In this document: positions 1 through 9,218 of the stretch, piece after piece | Position numbering within the stretch: the first letter of the stretch is position 1 | How the letters are laid out: every line of letters begins with the position of its first letter | Source: Chara braunii | Taxonomy: Eukaryota > Streptophyta > Charophyceae > Charales > Characeae | NCBI GenBank assembly: GCA_003427395.1 | Contig: BFEA01000645.1 | Location: forward strand, 83,717-109,408 | DNA: 25,692 bases | Reading direction: 5' to 3' | Translations under genes and position numbers: made by a program | Notes under the pieces: model-generated | The model's input: the letters and a program-made list of their open reading frames with translations, nothing else | Told to the model about the DNA's origin: nothing | Databases searched by the model: none

Positions 1-46
<46 letters not shown>

Positions 47-58
47 AGAGAGAGGGAA
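1..58. repeat. (AG)n microsatellite at window start
   Basis: An almost perfect AG dinucleotide run fills the first 43 bases and continues, interrupted, for another 15. It is purine-only on the plus strand. The window begins inside the run, so its true length is unknown. Confidence 0.95.
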
Positions 59-170
59 CGGCGAAGGTGAGAAAGAGAGTGCAGCGAGACTGAGGGAGAG
101 AGAACAACGTGAGTAAGGGAGCGTGAAGAGCGAAAGGGAGGAAAAGAGAAAGTGGGGTGGCACATCCAAA

Positions 171-361
171 GATTGACTGTGAAACTTACTGTGGCGACCT
201 AGTTGCTGTTCCCAGCTGACTGCTAAAAACTCACCACTGCGTGGCGTGGCTATTGACCGTTGAAACGCACTGCTGTGTGACACCGATTGACTGTTGAAAC
301 CCCTTAGAGCGTGAATTGGCGGAATAATAAATTGATTGCAGAAACGTACTGGTGAGCGACA
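171..361 (+). repeat. degenerate repeat, ATTGACTGTTGAAAC motif
   Basis: Four related segments begin near 171, 251, 286 and 331. Each resembles ATTGACTGTTGAAAC followed by a stretch like GCACTGCTGTGTGACA. Spacing is irregular (about 80, 35 and 45 bases) and copies are diverged, so this is an old degenerate repeat. I see no coding function. Confidence 0.45.
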
Positions 362-1013
362 GTTGGATCCCCTTGTTAGTCGAAGCTGCTAGGGAGCGTG
401 ACAGGGCGCCCCCGACTTCGATGCCTGCTGGTCGCTAAGGACCTCGGAAGCGGGCGCGGCGAGTGACAGGCGCCGTAGCCCTTGGCTTCAGCGAGCAGTA
501 GGTGCCCCTCCCCGGGTTTCCTCACAGCGCTGACGCATCTAGCTCTCTGGCTAGCAAATGAAGTTGTCCTAACCCAACACTCTGTTGTGCAGATTCTGCA
601 CGGGCGAGGGCCTCCGTTAACCGGCCCTGTCCCGGGTCCCAAGTAGTTGGAGACTGCTTCCTGAAGTGGTTATACGAATGGCTCGGAGACTTCGGCCTCA
701 ATGAAATTTCAGTCCCGTGACACATTTCCAACTACCATGGAGCCCCCTCATTCCCAGATTTGACTGTAGGGCCCCAAGAACAAATGCAGGTATGCCTGCA
801 CTTAAGGCGGGCACATCCAACTCAGGAGCGGTTTCCAATAGGCTCGGAACCCATATTTCCAAGGTTGAGGGCCTTATGCTTTGCATAATTGTGTGTGATT
901 GTTGCGACTGATGCGGCAGATACATGACCAAAAGACAGACTAACAGACCAATACAGAGAGGAGTGCTGATTAACATGACACATAAATCGAAGCTGGAGGG
1001 GGTCAACCGTGGA
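362..1013. other. no recognisable gene
   Basis: Moderately GC-rich to about 700, then mixed sequence. Open frames up to 173 codons on the minus strand are dominated by the translated (GA)n tract and show no domain that I recognise. I annotate nothing here. Confidence 0.5.
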
Positions 1014-1054
<41 letters not shown>

Positions 1055-1060
1055 AAGAGA
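1014..1060. repeat. (GA)n microsatellite
   Basis: GA dinucleotide run with a few A-rich interruptions (AAAG) at the right end. It generates spurious Glu/Arg or Ser/Leu open frames on the two strands. Confidence 0.9.
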
Positions 1061-2810
1061 ACTTTCACTGCAGACAAGTTCAACTTTCTGCCTTCCCTTA
1101 TGTGGCTGTGAAGATACACGTGAGACATCATTAAGGAGACAATCGGGCACAGTCATGTTTTTTTTGTGGAGTTGTAGATAGCAAAAATGACAAAAAAAAA
1201 AAAAATGTAAATCAGGCACACATGACCTAGAATCTTACCGCCCATTCATACGTTCTCCATCTTTGTTTTCCTACTGCATACAGAACAGTCTACATACAGT
1301 CATGTCATACCTGTTCACATGCAATCAGTTGCGTAATATTGTATGGCATGTGGGTCTATTTGTCTTCTCTTGCTTTTACTCTAGCTCAGTGTTACTCCCT
1401 CTTGGCTTGGTTGCATAATCACCAATACAGTCAATACTCCTTTTTCTACGAAGGCGGAGATGCACTAGCTCTTCTTGTGTTGTATACTCCTTTTTGTTTC
1501 TTAGAAGCGGTGATTTTATGTTTTGAACGTTCTTGTTTATGAAAGTTTTGTTATGGTTCATGTGATAAAAACTATGTTGAACGCATATGTAAAATAAAAA
1601 TAAAAATTCTGCATCTAAAAAATTACACCATGATTCAACCTGTAATTAACTATAGTCTTTTGTGAATATATGTCATGAACTTGTCATGTCATCATGTTGT
1701 GTTTTTTCCTCAGTCCAGATTTCAGTTGGTATACTAATATATGACTTACTTTGTATTCACCAAGAGGAAAATGGTTTCGATGGAATCGTTTCCTGTGATC
1801 ATATCACAACAAAGACCAATTTCATTCAAGGTGTCTTTAGCTTGTACTCTGGAACAAGTGCACCACATCAAATGGCGGCATCACCGTTCCCAACTCTTGA
1901 TGCTTTTATTCTTGAACTTGCAAGCGCACATTTTTTGCCTAGTGAAACATGTGAGTTTCTTCTTATGCCTTGTTTTTTAACTTATGTTTAGTACCCTCCC
2001 TCTCACCCCCCATACCCTTCTCTACACTATAAGAATTGCTACTGCGAAAACATGTAAGAAATCTGGGATCTCGCTCGTCCGGCCCTACCGAATCGACGGG
2101 CTGGATCTCTGTGCGGTCTTCAGATCCCCTTTTTAAAAGTTTTTTTCCTTTTTTTTTGTTTCGTTTGTTGGCCAAAACAACTGAGAGGACAGATGGATAA
2201 TCCTCTTGTAATATATTTACGACAGATATTAGATAAACATAAAATCCAAGAAAAGACAGTTCCAAAATCTGAAATAGAAATTCTAGAGAAAGGATGAAGA
2301 AAAATAAAAAAATTAGGATTTTTTCCACTACTCACCACGTGCAGATCGAGGCCACTAATCTGGTAGGAGAAAAGGAGGTTTCTCAAATTTATACGAGATC
2401 AGATATATATCTTGGACAAAAGTTAACTTTGGAAAGCCAGATTTTAACTAACTCCTTGATTTTGCAAAAAATTTCGGCAGCACTCCCCCTAGAAAAGTGC
2501 TTAGCCAAGATTTATACAAAGCCAAGTGTAACAAATGGTCCCAGAAAATGGGAAAATTTGACTAAGCAGAAACTGACTCAGCTAAGAATATGCAGAAATC
2601 AGAACTAACTCTTATCGCTCTAGCACGTGGCGAGCAACTAAAGTAACTATCTATCCAGACTAAAACTCTAGACAAGGTAACACTCCATTCAGCCACATGC
2701 AAACCAAACCACAAAGGTAAGTACTCTCACCATCCCACGTTTGAACCTTGTCAACAATAGTTCATGCTCCCTCTTGTGAGTTAACCCTTGATACCCAACT
2801 TACATAAGGC
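1061..2810. other. AT-rich stretch, no gene seen
   Basis: About 1.7 kb of AT-rich sequence with no open frame over about 121 codons and no recognised domain or RNA. Around 2500-2810 it begins to share short words (TTAGCCAA, AGTCAG) with the hairpin array that follows, so the right end may belong to the same repeat unit. Confidence 0.5.
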
Positions 2811-3746
2811 ATAAGTCAGGTCACCTGAACTTACAGAGCGCGCCCAACTTAGCCAGGCATAAAGTCAGAGCACCTAAACTTATAGAGCGAATCTGACTTA
2901 GCCAAATATACACAAACAGAGGGCACTACTACTTCTCTCTTCTTTGGGCATATGACTAAACCACTCTAGTCGCCTTGAACTGTTTAATAGCCAAGTTATA
3001 TATATCTCTCTGAACTTGGTCTTCTCAACGGGTGTAAGACTGATTCACTTGCCTAAGACACGATGCTCAGTCGGCCCATGTTACCTTCAGTTATATTCTT
3101 AGTTATACTCTCTTCAATTGTGATAATTTATAGTCAAGCTACCTAAGCTTATAGATCGGTCTGACTAGCCTGTTCTTAATAAAATGATAATATAATATAG
3201 CCAAGTTATAACCATTGGGTTCCAACATGTGCGAGGCATTGGGTCAGACTACCTAAACTTATAGAGCGGTCTGATCCTTTGCCAAGTTTGTTTCTCTCTG
3301 ATTCAATCTATGCAAGACAGTAGGTCAGGCTACCTAAACTTATAGAGTGACTTGCCTCCTGCCAAAATTACTCCCTCAGAATAAAGCAGGAGAAGGGATG
3401 AACCACCTTAACTTATAGAGCGATTCAAACCTCCTCGTTCAGAACTAAAGAAACAGCGAGAAACTCCCAAATAAACAAGGCAACCCAGGGTACCTAAACT
3501 TATAGAGCGCCCTGGGCTTCTAAAAGTCATTCTTAAAGTCAAACCCTCGCAAGTCAGAGCAATCAGGTCACCTAAATTTATAGAGCGTCCTGACTCGCCA
3601 TGCAATTCACAGCACCGGGTCTCCTCAAACTTATGGGCACCTCCCAGCCACCAGAGCTTCAGGCTACCTAAACTTATAGAGCGGCCCGATGCTCCAAGCA
3701 TAACCAAAATAAGCAAAGTGTTGGACTTCCCCAAACTTATGGGGAC
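2811..3746 (+). repeat. array of short hairpins with conserved loop
   Basis: Eleven copies of a motif whose conserved core is TACCTAAACTTATAGAGCG end at about 2840, 2889, 3158, 3268, 3349, 3422, 3509, 3587 and 3683. Two variant copies with CAAACTTATGGG lie near 3621-3640 and 3725-3745. In most copies the core is bracketed by short arms that differ between copies but pair with each other: AAGTCAGA/TCTGACTT (2862/2892), TAGTCA/TGACTA (3131/3162), GGGTCAGAC/GTCTGATCC (3241/3269), CCCAGGG/CCCTGGG (3484/3510), TCAGG/CCTGA (3563/3589). In four copies (3250, 3331, 3491, 3665) the loop is exactly 19 nt. Pairing at 2813, 3323, 3399 and 3659 is weaker. The pattern suggests selection for structure, probably RNA. 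The family is unknown to me. Confidence 0.75.
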
Positions 3747-4190
3747 CTCCCAGCCTCAATGACCCAATCAAACCGCATGCAATACTACCTTCCTCCCAAC
3801 CTTCCCCCAAATGCAACCCACTTCGTTCACAATTTTTTTTCAGGCAATTAACAAAGCTAAGACCGAGATTGCACGTACATTCCTTTACTTCAATCTGATT
3901 TATCTTCTGAAAGTCAAACCAAAATCAGATACAGGACTCACACAGTACGCTCAATCAAACCATAGAGAGATGTACAGCTAGGGGTTATAACTGGGTTTAT
4001 AGGAGTCAGGGAATTACCACTCAGTTCCCTGCCTCCAGGACTCCTCCTGAGTCCCGGCAGAGCTCTCGCAATCGGTGGGGCGAACCTCCCACAGAGGCCT
4101 TTACGCGGGTTACGGGTTGTAAGCCTGTCTGCCGTCTTCCTCTCAGAATCAAAGTACCAGACTTAGAAGAAGAAAGGAAGAAGGAGAAAC
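3747..4190. other. no recognisable gene
   Basis: Mixed sequence following the hairpin array. No open frame of note, no palindromes or repeats that stand out, and no RNA gene seen. Confidence 0.5.
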
Positions 4191-6440
4191 TTTGAGACTC
4201 TCAGATCCAAGGGAGTTGCTCTCAGACTCGCGGGAGAGGCCCTTCGATCCTTCAACGTCCGAGGGCCCCGCAATAGCGGCCAAACAAACGCAGCAGCTCG
4301 ACCAACCAGAAGTCAACGCTAAAGCAGGCTCGCCAGACGAATCCCTAGGCCGCAACAATAACCCTCTTCGCAACTACTCCCCCAGGCTGCAGCGACAGTC
4401 TCCCTTACAGTCCAATCACTCTTTCGAAGTGTGGCGGCAACCCTCCTTGCTTTTCACAACCACTTCTTCCAAAACCTCAGCAGCAGCCTTCCCCCACCGG
4501 TCCAACCGCATTCACACAGCGCTGAGCAACCGCATTCAAGGCAGCGCAGCAGCCCATAGTAGGCCCAGGCTGCCCAGCAGGTGCTGCTGCAGCATGGTCA
4601 ACCAAAGGCAAGCTGCAGAGCCCGCAGCGAAAAAAAAACAGCGACGAGGGCCGCAGTTTTGTAGCTCGCTCCCTCCTCCTTGCTTTCTCGTCGCCAAAGC
4701 TCGAGTGTGTCCCTCTCAACTCTGGGCAAACAGCACACCGGCAGGTAAGTTCTCAATAACACGGATGGCTTTCTCGCGCCTTCAGTCTGATCGGGTGGCA
4801 GGGCAGCACGCAGGTTAACAGGTACGTCTCCAGCCCACAGTTGGCCTCTCCCTGCTTCGTTTCCTTACCTCCCCCGCCGACTGGACTCAAGTTACTCCTT
4901 TTTATACCGCACCTTTACCTCCTGTGGTAGAACTGCAGTTGCGTAGTCCTAACCAGCTGTACTCAGAATAGCGCACACTTCATGTGCTTAGTCTCGAAAT
5001 GTGGACACACACAGCAACATGTGTGGCGTGGCACACGAAAACGTAGCGAGTACAGCAACACAGCGAATATACAGCGGTCTGTGCGGTCGTACCAACCACA
5101 GCACAGCAACCCCAATAAGCAGCAATGCAATCGAAACAAAAAGTCGGACCTTCAACAAGCGCAATAGTGATCACCACTACTCTGGCTCATAATTAGTCCT
5201 CAGTTCACTCCATGCGTCAACCCGTCGCTGCAATAGCTTGGCAGTCTAAGGCTGGCACCCATCAATCCGATCGCCACCAGCTATGGGTTGGTCAGGGCAG
5301 TAGTCAGCTGGCTCTGCAGAGCTTCAACAGTATCCCCTGTCCGCACGGCCATACCAATATCATCTCAGTAGACAGTAACTCTTCAAACAGCGATTCCCGC
5401 AACGACACCTGGTCAGCAAGCTCCACCAATTTCGCGGCCCGCTTCTCAGCCCTTCCATCAATAGGAACACAAGCGAACGGATCCCTCCCGAAAATGCAGC
5501 CAAGTACATCCGTTAATACGCCGAGCAACGCACTGGTCGACAAGCGGCCTTCACTCTTGCAGCCAGTTTCACACCACTCCATCAGCTCCCAGGGCAGATA
5601 ACATCTTCACCCACAAGTAAGCCCTTAGGTCCACCATTGCCCCGTGATACTTCCGTCGGACCGACGAGAGAGGTCGAGCAAAATCTTCTGCTAGAACGTG
5701 GAGAGACGCGCTGTCTCACCCATGGCTCGCATCATGCTACTTCCATCGCCAACACGAGCATCGCACTGTCCACCAGGCAGGTCCCTACCCCCGTGGCTGG
5801 CCCCACTCCATTCAAAGGAGCATCGCACTGGCCAGCAGGTAAGTCTTCAGCCCGCCCGTGTACCCTCATGCTTGAACCCCTCGTGACCGCTCTCACATAC
5901 TTCGATCGACAGAACGGGCGAATCCGGATTAATCTACCGCTGGACCACGGAAATGTACTTGGTCATACTCCTACCCGCAGCCTTCGGAGTTCGTACGCGC
6001 CATCAGGTAAGTCTCCTACCCCGCGATTCACCCCCCCGCCATCCTGCTTACTAGAATAAGCAAAATCAAATGAACCTCTACCCGAATCCCGGCCACATTC
6101 ATTCACACTTGCTAAGTTCAAGCCTTCCCTTCCCGCCATATCCCGACTTTTCGCGCACTCGATTCTCACTCTTCGCTCCCTTGCTGCTCACCAACTCGTC
6201 GTCCTAAGAGCATAGTTCGTCTCGCCCGGCGTCTAAACTCCGAAAATGCCTCCTCCCTCGACCATTTCACCATGGAATGAGCGCGATATGCCGCCCTCCT
6301 CTCTCACTCCCGTCTCGCTCTTCGTCTCCCTTCTCCTCATGTTGTCGTCAACTTGCATTAGCGCCTCACGACCGAACCACTCCCCCTCTCCGACCGACCA
6401 GCGCGCGGACTCGGGCCGTAAGAGATCGGATGTTTCAAAA
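4191..6440. other. GC-rich repeat-bearing stretch, no identified gene
   Basis: Plus-strand frames stay open at 4192-4818 (208 codons), 5212-5601 and 5637-6059, but the first has no ATG start, composition is biased toward Ser, Pro, Arg and Gln, and no domain is recognisable. What is repeated is a splice-donor-like module: CAGGTAAGT at about 4743, 5833 and 6005, and CAGGTACGT at about 4819. These could be exon ends of an unrecognised gene or simply a dispersed repeat. I do not call a CDS. Confidence 0.4.
5756..5860 (+). repeat. 62-bp tandem duplication with splice-donor-like word
   Basis: GAGCATCGCACTG begins near 5757 and again near 5819, each followed by a CCA..CAGG word and then a C-rich stretch. 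The second copy reads CAGGTAAGTCTTCAGCCC. The first has CAGGCAGGTCCCTACCCC. Period about 62 bases. Confidence 0.6.
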
Positions 6441-6464
6441 CGGAAATAGGAGGACCGCCCTAAC

Positions 6465-6526
6465 TTTATACGCGTCCGCTTGCCGCTAAGGCCGAGCTAA
6501 ACTTGCCACAGGGTGTCCCGAAGGAC
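6465..6526 (-). pseudogene. U6 snRNA-like unit 1 (deleted)
   Basis: On the minus strand this starts with the U6-type 5' hairpin GTCCTTCGGGACA (6526 downward). After a diverged interior it resumes similarity with GCAAGCGGACGCGTATAA, resembling the U6 3' part GCAAGGATGACACGC..AAA. The central region, including the ACAGAGA and AGC elements, is not recognisable. It is the leftmost unit of the ~170-bp array. Confidence 0.45.
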
Positions 6527-6607
6527 TCAGCCGGGGTGATGCCCCACGACCTCTTGGAACCGATATGGCCACATTGCTGTTTTTCCTTAACGCATGAACC
6601 TGCCCTG

Positions 6608-6694
6608 CGTTTCAAAATTTATGCGTGCCAACTTTGCACAGGGGTCATGCGAATCTTTTGTATCATTCCCAATCTTTCGGATGCCCCGAAGGAC
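6608..6694 (-). pseudogene. U6 snRNA-like unit 2
   Basis: U6-like along its whole length on the minus strand: 5' hairpin GTCCTTCGGGGCATCC, then GATTGGGAATGATAC, then AAGATTCGCATGACCCCTG, then TGCAAAGTTGGCACGC. The ACAGAGA box is changed (ACAAAAG) and the catalytic AGC triad reads CGC, so it should not support splicing. No plant-type upstream element or TATA box at -30 and no T-run terminator is seen. Its 5' end lies 168 bp from unit 1. Confidence 0.75.
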
Positions 6695-6789
6695 TCCATC
6701 TGGGGTAACTCCCCGTGTTCGCACCGAAGGCCCAGCGGCCCCTCTCTTCGCACGTACCCGGCCTTTCTCACGGTCGGGTTCATTCCCCC

Positions 6790-6863
6790 GCCCGTGGGCG
6801 TCACCCTTGCACAACTGTCTTACGGATCTACCGATCCGGTTTTTAGCAGATGCCCCGAAGGAC
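6790..6863 (-). pseudogene. U6 snRNA-like unit 3
   Basis: Minus strand begins GTCCTTCGGGGCATC, continues with TGCTAAAAACCGGATCGG, and ends with TGTGCAAGGGTGACGC, matching the U6 segment TGCGCAAGGATGACACGC. The middle third, including the ACAGAGA region, is replaced or highly diverged. The 5' end is 169 bp from unit 2, keeping the array phase. Confidence 0.6.
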
Positions 6864-6944
6864 TTTTCTGCAGATAGCACCCGCAACTCCTCGCCATTCG
6901 TACGGCTGCAATGCCGCCTTCCCCCTAACCCATGAACCTAGCCC

Positions 6945-7034
6945 ATGTCCCAGGGCTTATACGTGCCAGCCTTTGCGCGAGGCCATGCTAATCTTTTCTA
7001 TGTCGTTTCAAATCTAATAGATACCCCTGGGTAT
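6945..7034 (-). pseudogene. U6 snRNA-like unit 4 (best preserved)
   Basis: On the minus strand the 5' hairpin reads ATACCCAGGGGTATC. It is followed by TTTGAAACGACATAG, then AAAAGATTAGCATGGCC, which contains a 14-base exact match to the invariant U6 core AGATTAGCATGGCC with the AGC triad intact. Then come GCGCAAAGGCTGGCACG and TATAA. The ACAGAGA box is degraded to ATAGAAA. The 5' end lies 171 bp from unit 3. There is no T4 terminator and no recognisable USE/TATA, so it is probably not transcribed as a spliceosomal U6. Confidence 0.8.
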
Positions 7035-7118
7035 GTCACTTGGGTCAAAAACCCCCACGGCCCTTTGTGCCCTTTTTGCAGGTATCTAGCTCGTTTCCCC
7101 ACCCTGATTCATTTCCTG

Positions 7119-7204
7119 GCTTCACAAGCATCACCCCCTTTGCTCAGGCTTCACGAATCTCCTCCTCGAATATGCTCCCTGCTGCGCGGCGCCCCACCGA
7201 GGCC
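7119..7204 (-). pseudogene. U6 snRNA-like unit 5 (diverged)
   Basis: The minus strand starts near 7204 with GGCCTCGGTGGGGC in place of the 5' hairpin. It later has GGAGATTCGTGAAGCC, then TGAGCAAAGGGGGTGATGC, which tracks the U6 segment GCGCAAGGATGACACGC. It would be weak alone, but it falls exactly 170 bp from unit 4, so I include it as a decayed unit. Confidence 0.45.
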
Positions 7205-7289
7205 AGTCCCTCATCAACTAAAAATGGCCTCGGTCGTAAACGGCACTAAAGCGCATGGCCCAGGCACAAAACCCTCCATACCAAGCTCG

Positions 7290-7378
7290 CGGGTAAATCG
7301 ACACACTGCCCTGCCGCTAAAGTCGCAGGCCTTGAGACTAGGGCCGGGTCTTCGAGGTAAGGACGGGGTCCCGAAAAC
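7290..7378 (-). pseudogene. possible U6-like unit 6
   Basis: Minus strand starts GTTTTCGGGACCCC near 7378, 174 bp from unit 5, and later contains TTTAGCGGCAGGGCAG. Only the hairpin-like start and the spacing support it. The identity of this last unit is uncertain. Confidence 0.25.
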
Positions 7379-8279
7379 AACAATTGGGCTTTAAGCGAAA
7401 CAAAACCAACCCCTCGAGTCAGGGTCGACAAGGAAAAAACCATCGGGGCTCCCCTAGTCCTGCGGTGAACCCCCATGATCGGGCTCCTCCAGCAAAACAA
7501 AATGAGGATAATCCCCGCGGGACCCTCGACCCCTCAACTCCGCTATGCCCCATTGTTCCTACACTACCGTCCGCTGGCCTCGACCCCCGCACCTCTACCG
7601 TACAAGTCCAGTATTGTAACCAATAGGGCTAAGCCCAAGCCTGGCGCCAACCCGTGCGAAATTCTTTATAAGGCGGTGTGGCCTACCGTTCAGGTCGAGA
7701 AAACGGCCCAAGCCTCTCCTTCTCCTGCACACATGTGCGCGGCCGCTGAGTACCCACGCCGCCTTGCCCAGGTCGCCGCTCGGCCACCACTTACGCCGCC
7801 CCGTATGCCGAACCTGCCGCCGGTTGAACGTGGCCACCAAACATTCGAGCCTTCTGACCCCTAATTTAATCAAAAAAAAAATATAAAAAATCAGCCAGAT
7901 AATTATACCAGCGTCGCGACTAATTTTTAACAGAAAAATAACACGCGCGCCTTGAAACTGCGCGCCCACTCGCCCTTCCTACTCAGACAGACTTTAGCCT
8001 ACGTGCGGATGGTCACCGCGTTTTCGCACAGGCACTCAGAGTCCAAGTTAACGAGGTCTTTCTATCACTTGCAAAAACCAGGGCGGATACCCTTGTAAGG
8101 GTATTCGCGCCGACAACGTCATCACACAGATAGACAACAGAACAGCGAAAGTTAGACTTAGGAATTAGAAGTAGATTAAGTTGTTTTTTTCTTTGGTTAC
8201 CGGGCTTCTTGTTGTGAAGAAAGCGGCCGTGAAATTTATTATTGTTTATTAGTTATTTATTGCGCGACAAACGCAAATC
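7379..8279. other. no gene; probable leader of the retroelement at right
   Basis: An open plus-strand frame at 7475-7864 lacks a recognisable domain. From about 7870 the sequence becomes AT-rich. The last 280 bases immediately precede the coiled-coil ORF and may include an LTR or leader, but I found neither a clear LTR end nor a primer binding site here, and no match to sequence downstream of the pol remnant. Confidence 0.4.
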
Positions 8280-9218
8280 ATGATGTTTCATTTCTGGAAA
8301 TGTCTGAAACTCTCGGTGCTCACGCGTTTCATCTCACTTCTGTTCTATCATGTTTCAGTAGTTCTTGCGGTAGATGAAGAACAGCGTGAACCACAGACCA
8401 GGCAACAAGTTGATGAACGGAAGAAAGTCTTGATTGCCCTTTTGAATCAACTTGAGTCTGAACTCCATGGCACTGGTCCAGAGGCTGAGTCCCATGTTCG
8501 TGCATTGTATGATTTGCAGGCACTAAGAACTGCTATTGAAACTGCGGAAACTGGGACAGACGTCCTTGCTGTCCAAGGCATACTGATCAAGTGCAATAAC
8601 GCACTTGATGATTTTGTCATTGGTCAGTTTGCTGAAACTGAGAATAAACAGAAACAAGAAGAACAGAAGACGGTTTTCGAAGAAGTCTTGGATGAAAACA
8701 TCAGACAACTCGAGAAGGCACTTGAGAAAGAGAAGAAAAAAAAAGAAGAAATGAAAAAGGAAAAAAAGAAAAATACACAGCAAGAAAGAAAGATAGAGGA
8801 AATCAGACAGAATGTTGTTGTGACCGAAGGGGAAGAACAAACTGTCTCCATTTCTCAGTTAGTGACTTATCTTGCCCATCTTGAGATGAAAATGGACCAG
8901 TACGCTGTCCGGATTGACGAGGTAACCGCGGGTTTACAGACTATCACCAATCTGGTCAAGGGAAAAAACAAGGTGACTGAGGAAGACAAAACTGAGAAAG
9001 AAAAGAAACCAAAAAAATTGATGGGAGATGCTTTCAAGGCACTCGAGGTAGGGATGAAGAAGACCGGAGGAAAGAAAGGAGAACCTTTAAGTCCGCCTTT
9101 GAGTCCGCCTTTGAGTCCGCCGAAGTCTCCCGGTGGAAAGAAGACTACCACCCCACAACCCGAGAAACCAAAAAAAAGAGAAAAAGGTCAAGATGAAATT
9201 GCCTTTTACGTTTTGTAA
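8280..9218 (+). CDS. retrotransposon coiled-coil ORF upstream of gag
   Basis: ATG-initiated 312-residue frame. Residues 10-30 are hydrophobic (LTRFISLLFYHVSVVLAV), then follows a helical region with EENIR/LEKALEKEKKKKEE-type heptads (about 120-190), strongly Lys/Glu-rich and predicted coiled coil. A Pro-Ser-rich repeat LSPPLSPPLSPPKSPGG lies near 270-285 and a basic tail follows. It overlaps the start of the gag frame. Reading the run of eight A at 9170-9177 as seven would fuse this frame directly into gag (ATG 9193), so the separation probably reflects a one-base insertion. From memory, similar Lys/Glu-rich N-terminal regions precede gag in Chara retroelement proteins. The function is inferred to be capsid-associated or structural. 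The hydrophobic start may be fortuitous. Confidence 0.65.
   Translation: MMFHFWKCLKLSVLTRFISLLFYHVSVVLAVDEEQREPQTRQQVDERKKVLIALLNQLESELHGTGPEAESHVRALYDLQALRTAIETAETGTDVLAVQGILIKCNNALDDFVIGQFAETENKQKQEEQKTVFEEVLDENIRQLEKALEKEKKKKEEMKKEKKKNTQQERKIEEIRQNVVVTEGEEQTVSISQLVTYLAHLEMKMDQYAVRIDEVTAGLQTITNLVKGKNKVTEEDKTEKEKKPKKLMGDAFKALEVGMKKTGGKKGEPLSPPLSPPLSPPKSPGGKKTTTPQPEKPKKREKGQDEIAFYVL

Noticed and set aside
3408-3734. Minus-strand 108-codon frame with repeated RSISLG
   Set aside because: It is the translation of the hairpin loop core. Several copies happen to be spaced by multiples of three (96, 78, 87), but the next spacing (73) is not, and arm pairing explains the conservation better than coding.
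2811-3746. CRISPR-like repeat/spacer array
   Set aside because: Repeats are short, imperfect and irregularly spaced (49-269 bases), arms covary, and the surrounding DNA is eukaryotic. No cas genes.
4192-4818. 208-codon plus-strand frame
   Set aside because: No ATG at its start, biased composition, no recognisable domain. Kept only as an undetermined region.
6945-7034. Functional U6 snRNA gene
   Set aside because: ACAGAGA box degraded, no USE/TATA upstream and no T-run terminator.
9166-9185. Programmed frameshift at A-AAA-AAG between the coiled-coil ORF and gag
   Set aside because: The required shift is +1, whereas this heptamer type promotes -1. A one-base homopolymer change is simpler.
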